A DNA stretch of 64,000 nucleotides from Pseudomonadales bacterium (lineage in GTDB: Bacteria > Pseudomonadota > Gammaproteobacteria > Pseudomonadales > Pseudohongiellaceae). The notes below the pieces were generated by a model. The model saw only the letters and a list, made by a program, of their open reading frames with translations. It searched no databases and was not told the origin of the DNA. The position numbers and the translations under genes are program-made. Where the stretch lies: NCBI GenBank assembly GCA_012103535.1, contig WLWQ01000001.1, forward strand, positions 1 to 64,000, in the 5' to 3' direction. Positions 62,908 through 64,000 of the stretch are shown piece by piece. The first letter of the stretch is position 1. Each line of letters starts with the position of its first letter.

Positions 62908-63519
62908 CTAAACCAAGCCTGCGAATCCAAGCAGGACCATAGCGACGATGGCGGCGCTTAGAAATTGAATTGGGGCGCCCTGGAAGGGTAAAGGAATATC
63001 GGCATTGGCGAGTCTTTCCCGGAGTGCAGCAAATCCTACTAATACCAAGGCAAATCCAAACGCAGCCCCAAAACTGTAAGTGAGCGCCTCCAGTAGCGGC
63101 ATAATGCTGGTACTCAACATCAGGGAAACTCCAATTACCGCACTGTTCCCAGCGATAAGTAAAATTGCCAGTTCATGACGGCGCCAGGTGAGAGGAAAAT
63201 AGTTGCTTACAATTCTTACCAGGTAGAAGGCGACGGCAGAACTTATCATCACAAATAAAACCAGTCTTAAGATATCGAGATTTAACGGCGCCAGAATCCA
63301 GCGATACAAGATGAGATTGAGAGCAGAAGAAATAAACAGGGCAATAAAGCTTAGCATCCCCAATTCAATTGCAGATTGGAGTCGATTCGAATTAGCGATA
63401 AAGAAAGAGACGCCGAGAAACTGTACCAGCGCTACATTATTGACTAGCGCAGCCGCGACAATAATGCCCAGGAAATCTAACAAAGGGTGAAGCGTCTCCA
63501 GCTTGGCGGAATATTGCAA
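62908..63519 (-). CDS. rnfA: Rnf complex subunit RnfA
   Basis: The 203-residue protein has six hydrophobic helices and the RnfA pattern A-A-L-V-N-N-V-A-L-V-Q-F-L-G-V-S-F-F, then L-A-I-L-L-I-A-G-N-S-A-V-I-G-V (usual N-C-A-V-x-G form). It is the first gene of the rnf-nth operon. Two cysteines that hold a [2Fe-2S] cluster with RnfE in other species are not evident in the usual places here: the helix-1 motif reads V-N-N-V, and the helix-4 motif reads G-N-S-A-V. Confidence 0.92.
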   Translation of the reverse strand: MQYSAKLETLHPLLDFLGIIVAAALVNNVALVQFLGVSFFIANSNRLQSAIELGMLSFIALFISSALNLILYRWILAPLNLDILRLVLFVMISSAVAFYLVRIVSNYFPLTWRRHELAILLIAGNSAVIGVSLMLSTSIMPLLEALTYSFGAAFGFALVLVGFAALRERLANADIPLPFQGAPIQFLSAAIVAMVLLGFAGLV

Positions 63520-63629
63520 ACAGGCGAAATCTTAACACGGTTGTATGCAATGGGATAAACCGCTGAGCAGAAAGAAGAGCGCGAGTTATTCTGGGGCTAG
63601 TTATTCAGGAAACAACTATTCAGGAACCG

Positions 63630-64000
63630 CTATTCAGGAAATAGCCCCGTTGAATAGGCAGCGGGAATTCTATATTGGGCAAGAATGTCAGTTTCGCTGG
63701 TGATAGCATCGCGATGGTTAATTACCATTTGATAGCCATTTTTGTTTTCGAATACCACATTCTCTTCCAGGTTGCCTTTTAATGCTTTGGCAAAGTGATC
63801 GAAATCTCTCACCGGCTCACCGTTGATATGCTCCACCACCCAGTTGCGCCAATCGTGATAGCCAAGATTTACGTCGGCTGCAAGCACCTGCAGGGCGACA
63901 ACTACTTCCCTGCGCTCAGGCGAACTCCATTCATTGCGCGCCTGTAACAGGGTGACCGGAGCAGTTCGTCCCCAATCATTACCCCAGCGCTTTATTAAGT
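63630..64000 (-). CDS. PDZ-type serine protease, C-terminal fragment (cut by window edge)
   Basis: The - strand frame stays open from 63630 to the window edge. It encodes K-R-W-G-N-D-W-G-R-T-A-P-V-T-L-L, V-L-A-A-D-V-N-L-G-Y, V-E-H-I-N-G-E-P-V-R-D-F-D-H-F-A-K-A-L and a tail ending in I-L-A-Q-Y-R-I-P. This is the C-terminal PDZ region of a Deg-like serine protease family. The catalytic domain lies beyond the edge. A GTG at 63887 seems internal rather than a start because the reading continues upstream with the family pattern. Confidence 0.75.
   Translation of the reverse strand, partial: LIKRWGNDWGRTAPVTLLQARNEWSSPERREVVVALQVLAADVNLGYHDWRNWVVEHINGEPVRDFDHFAKALKGNLEENVVFENKNGYQMVINHRDAITSETDILAQYRIPAAYSTGLFPE

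Noticed and set aside
1..64000. CRISPR arrays, tRNA or rRNA genes, insertion sequences, prophage
   Set aside because: I saw no regularly spaced repeats other than attC, no tRNA cloverleaf, no transposase and no phage structural gene.

Overview
The window looks like a chromosomal segment of a marine or aquatic gammaproteobacterium. The evidence is the set and order of housekeeping genes: nrdAB, argF, grxD, rnt, pyrC, motY and argG in one run, a near-complete rnf operon followed by nth, and pilU beside pyrB. Parts of this order resemble Pseudomonas. I cannot assign a genus. Genes are dense on both strands. I see no rRNA, tRNA, insertion sequence, prophage or CRISPR array.

Region 1 (1-8459) is a sedentary chromosomal integron. 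A tyrosine recombinase of the IntI type (7494-8459, +) diverges from an array of cassettes that all read on the - strand. Twelve attC sites delimit twelve complete cassettes and one cut by the window edge. Cargo includes a HigB-type toxin (partial), an AadA-like nucleotidyltransferase, a BrnT/BrnA toxin-antitoxin pair, a fatty-acid desaturase, a DUF6152 protein, a DUF4288 protein, two lipoproteins, several small membrane proteins and unknowns. The attI core and a strongly palindromic control region for intI lie at 7174-7494.

Region 2 (8452-29885) is mixed metabolism and stress. It holds a DUF6644-like membrane protein, MAPEG, ilvD with a coupled upstream short ORF, an alkylation-repair pair (Ada-AlkA fusion and Ogt), a group of envelope proteins including a DsbA-like protein with a CLSC active site, a MATE exporter with a long structured leader, xdhC, an amidase, pilU, pyrB, sbcB, an amidohydrolase, a candidate small RNA with C-rich loops, and a DUF2971 protein.

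Region 3 (30133-43847) holds an ABC exporter, an acyltransferase, a DUF349 protein, dinG, a cyclophilin, a MocA-like nucleotidyltransferase and two genes broken by in-frame TGA codons. One of these is a receiver-PAS-GGDEF-EAL gene.

Region 4 (43900-64000) holds nrdA/nrdB with NrdR-like boxes, argF, hyuB, grxD, rnt, pyrC, motY, argG, a second receiver-GGDEF-EAL protein with a degenerate EAL domain, nth, and rnfABCDE. The rnf operon lacks rnfG between D and E, and its rnfC is cut short by an extra base in an A8 run. The right edge cuts a PDZ-type serine protease.

The most unusual points are the integron and its control region, the missing rnfG, the two in-frame TGA interruptions, and the candidate small RNA at about 28870-28949. 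All calls come from reading the sequence; no database search was run.
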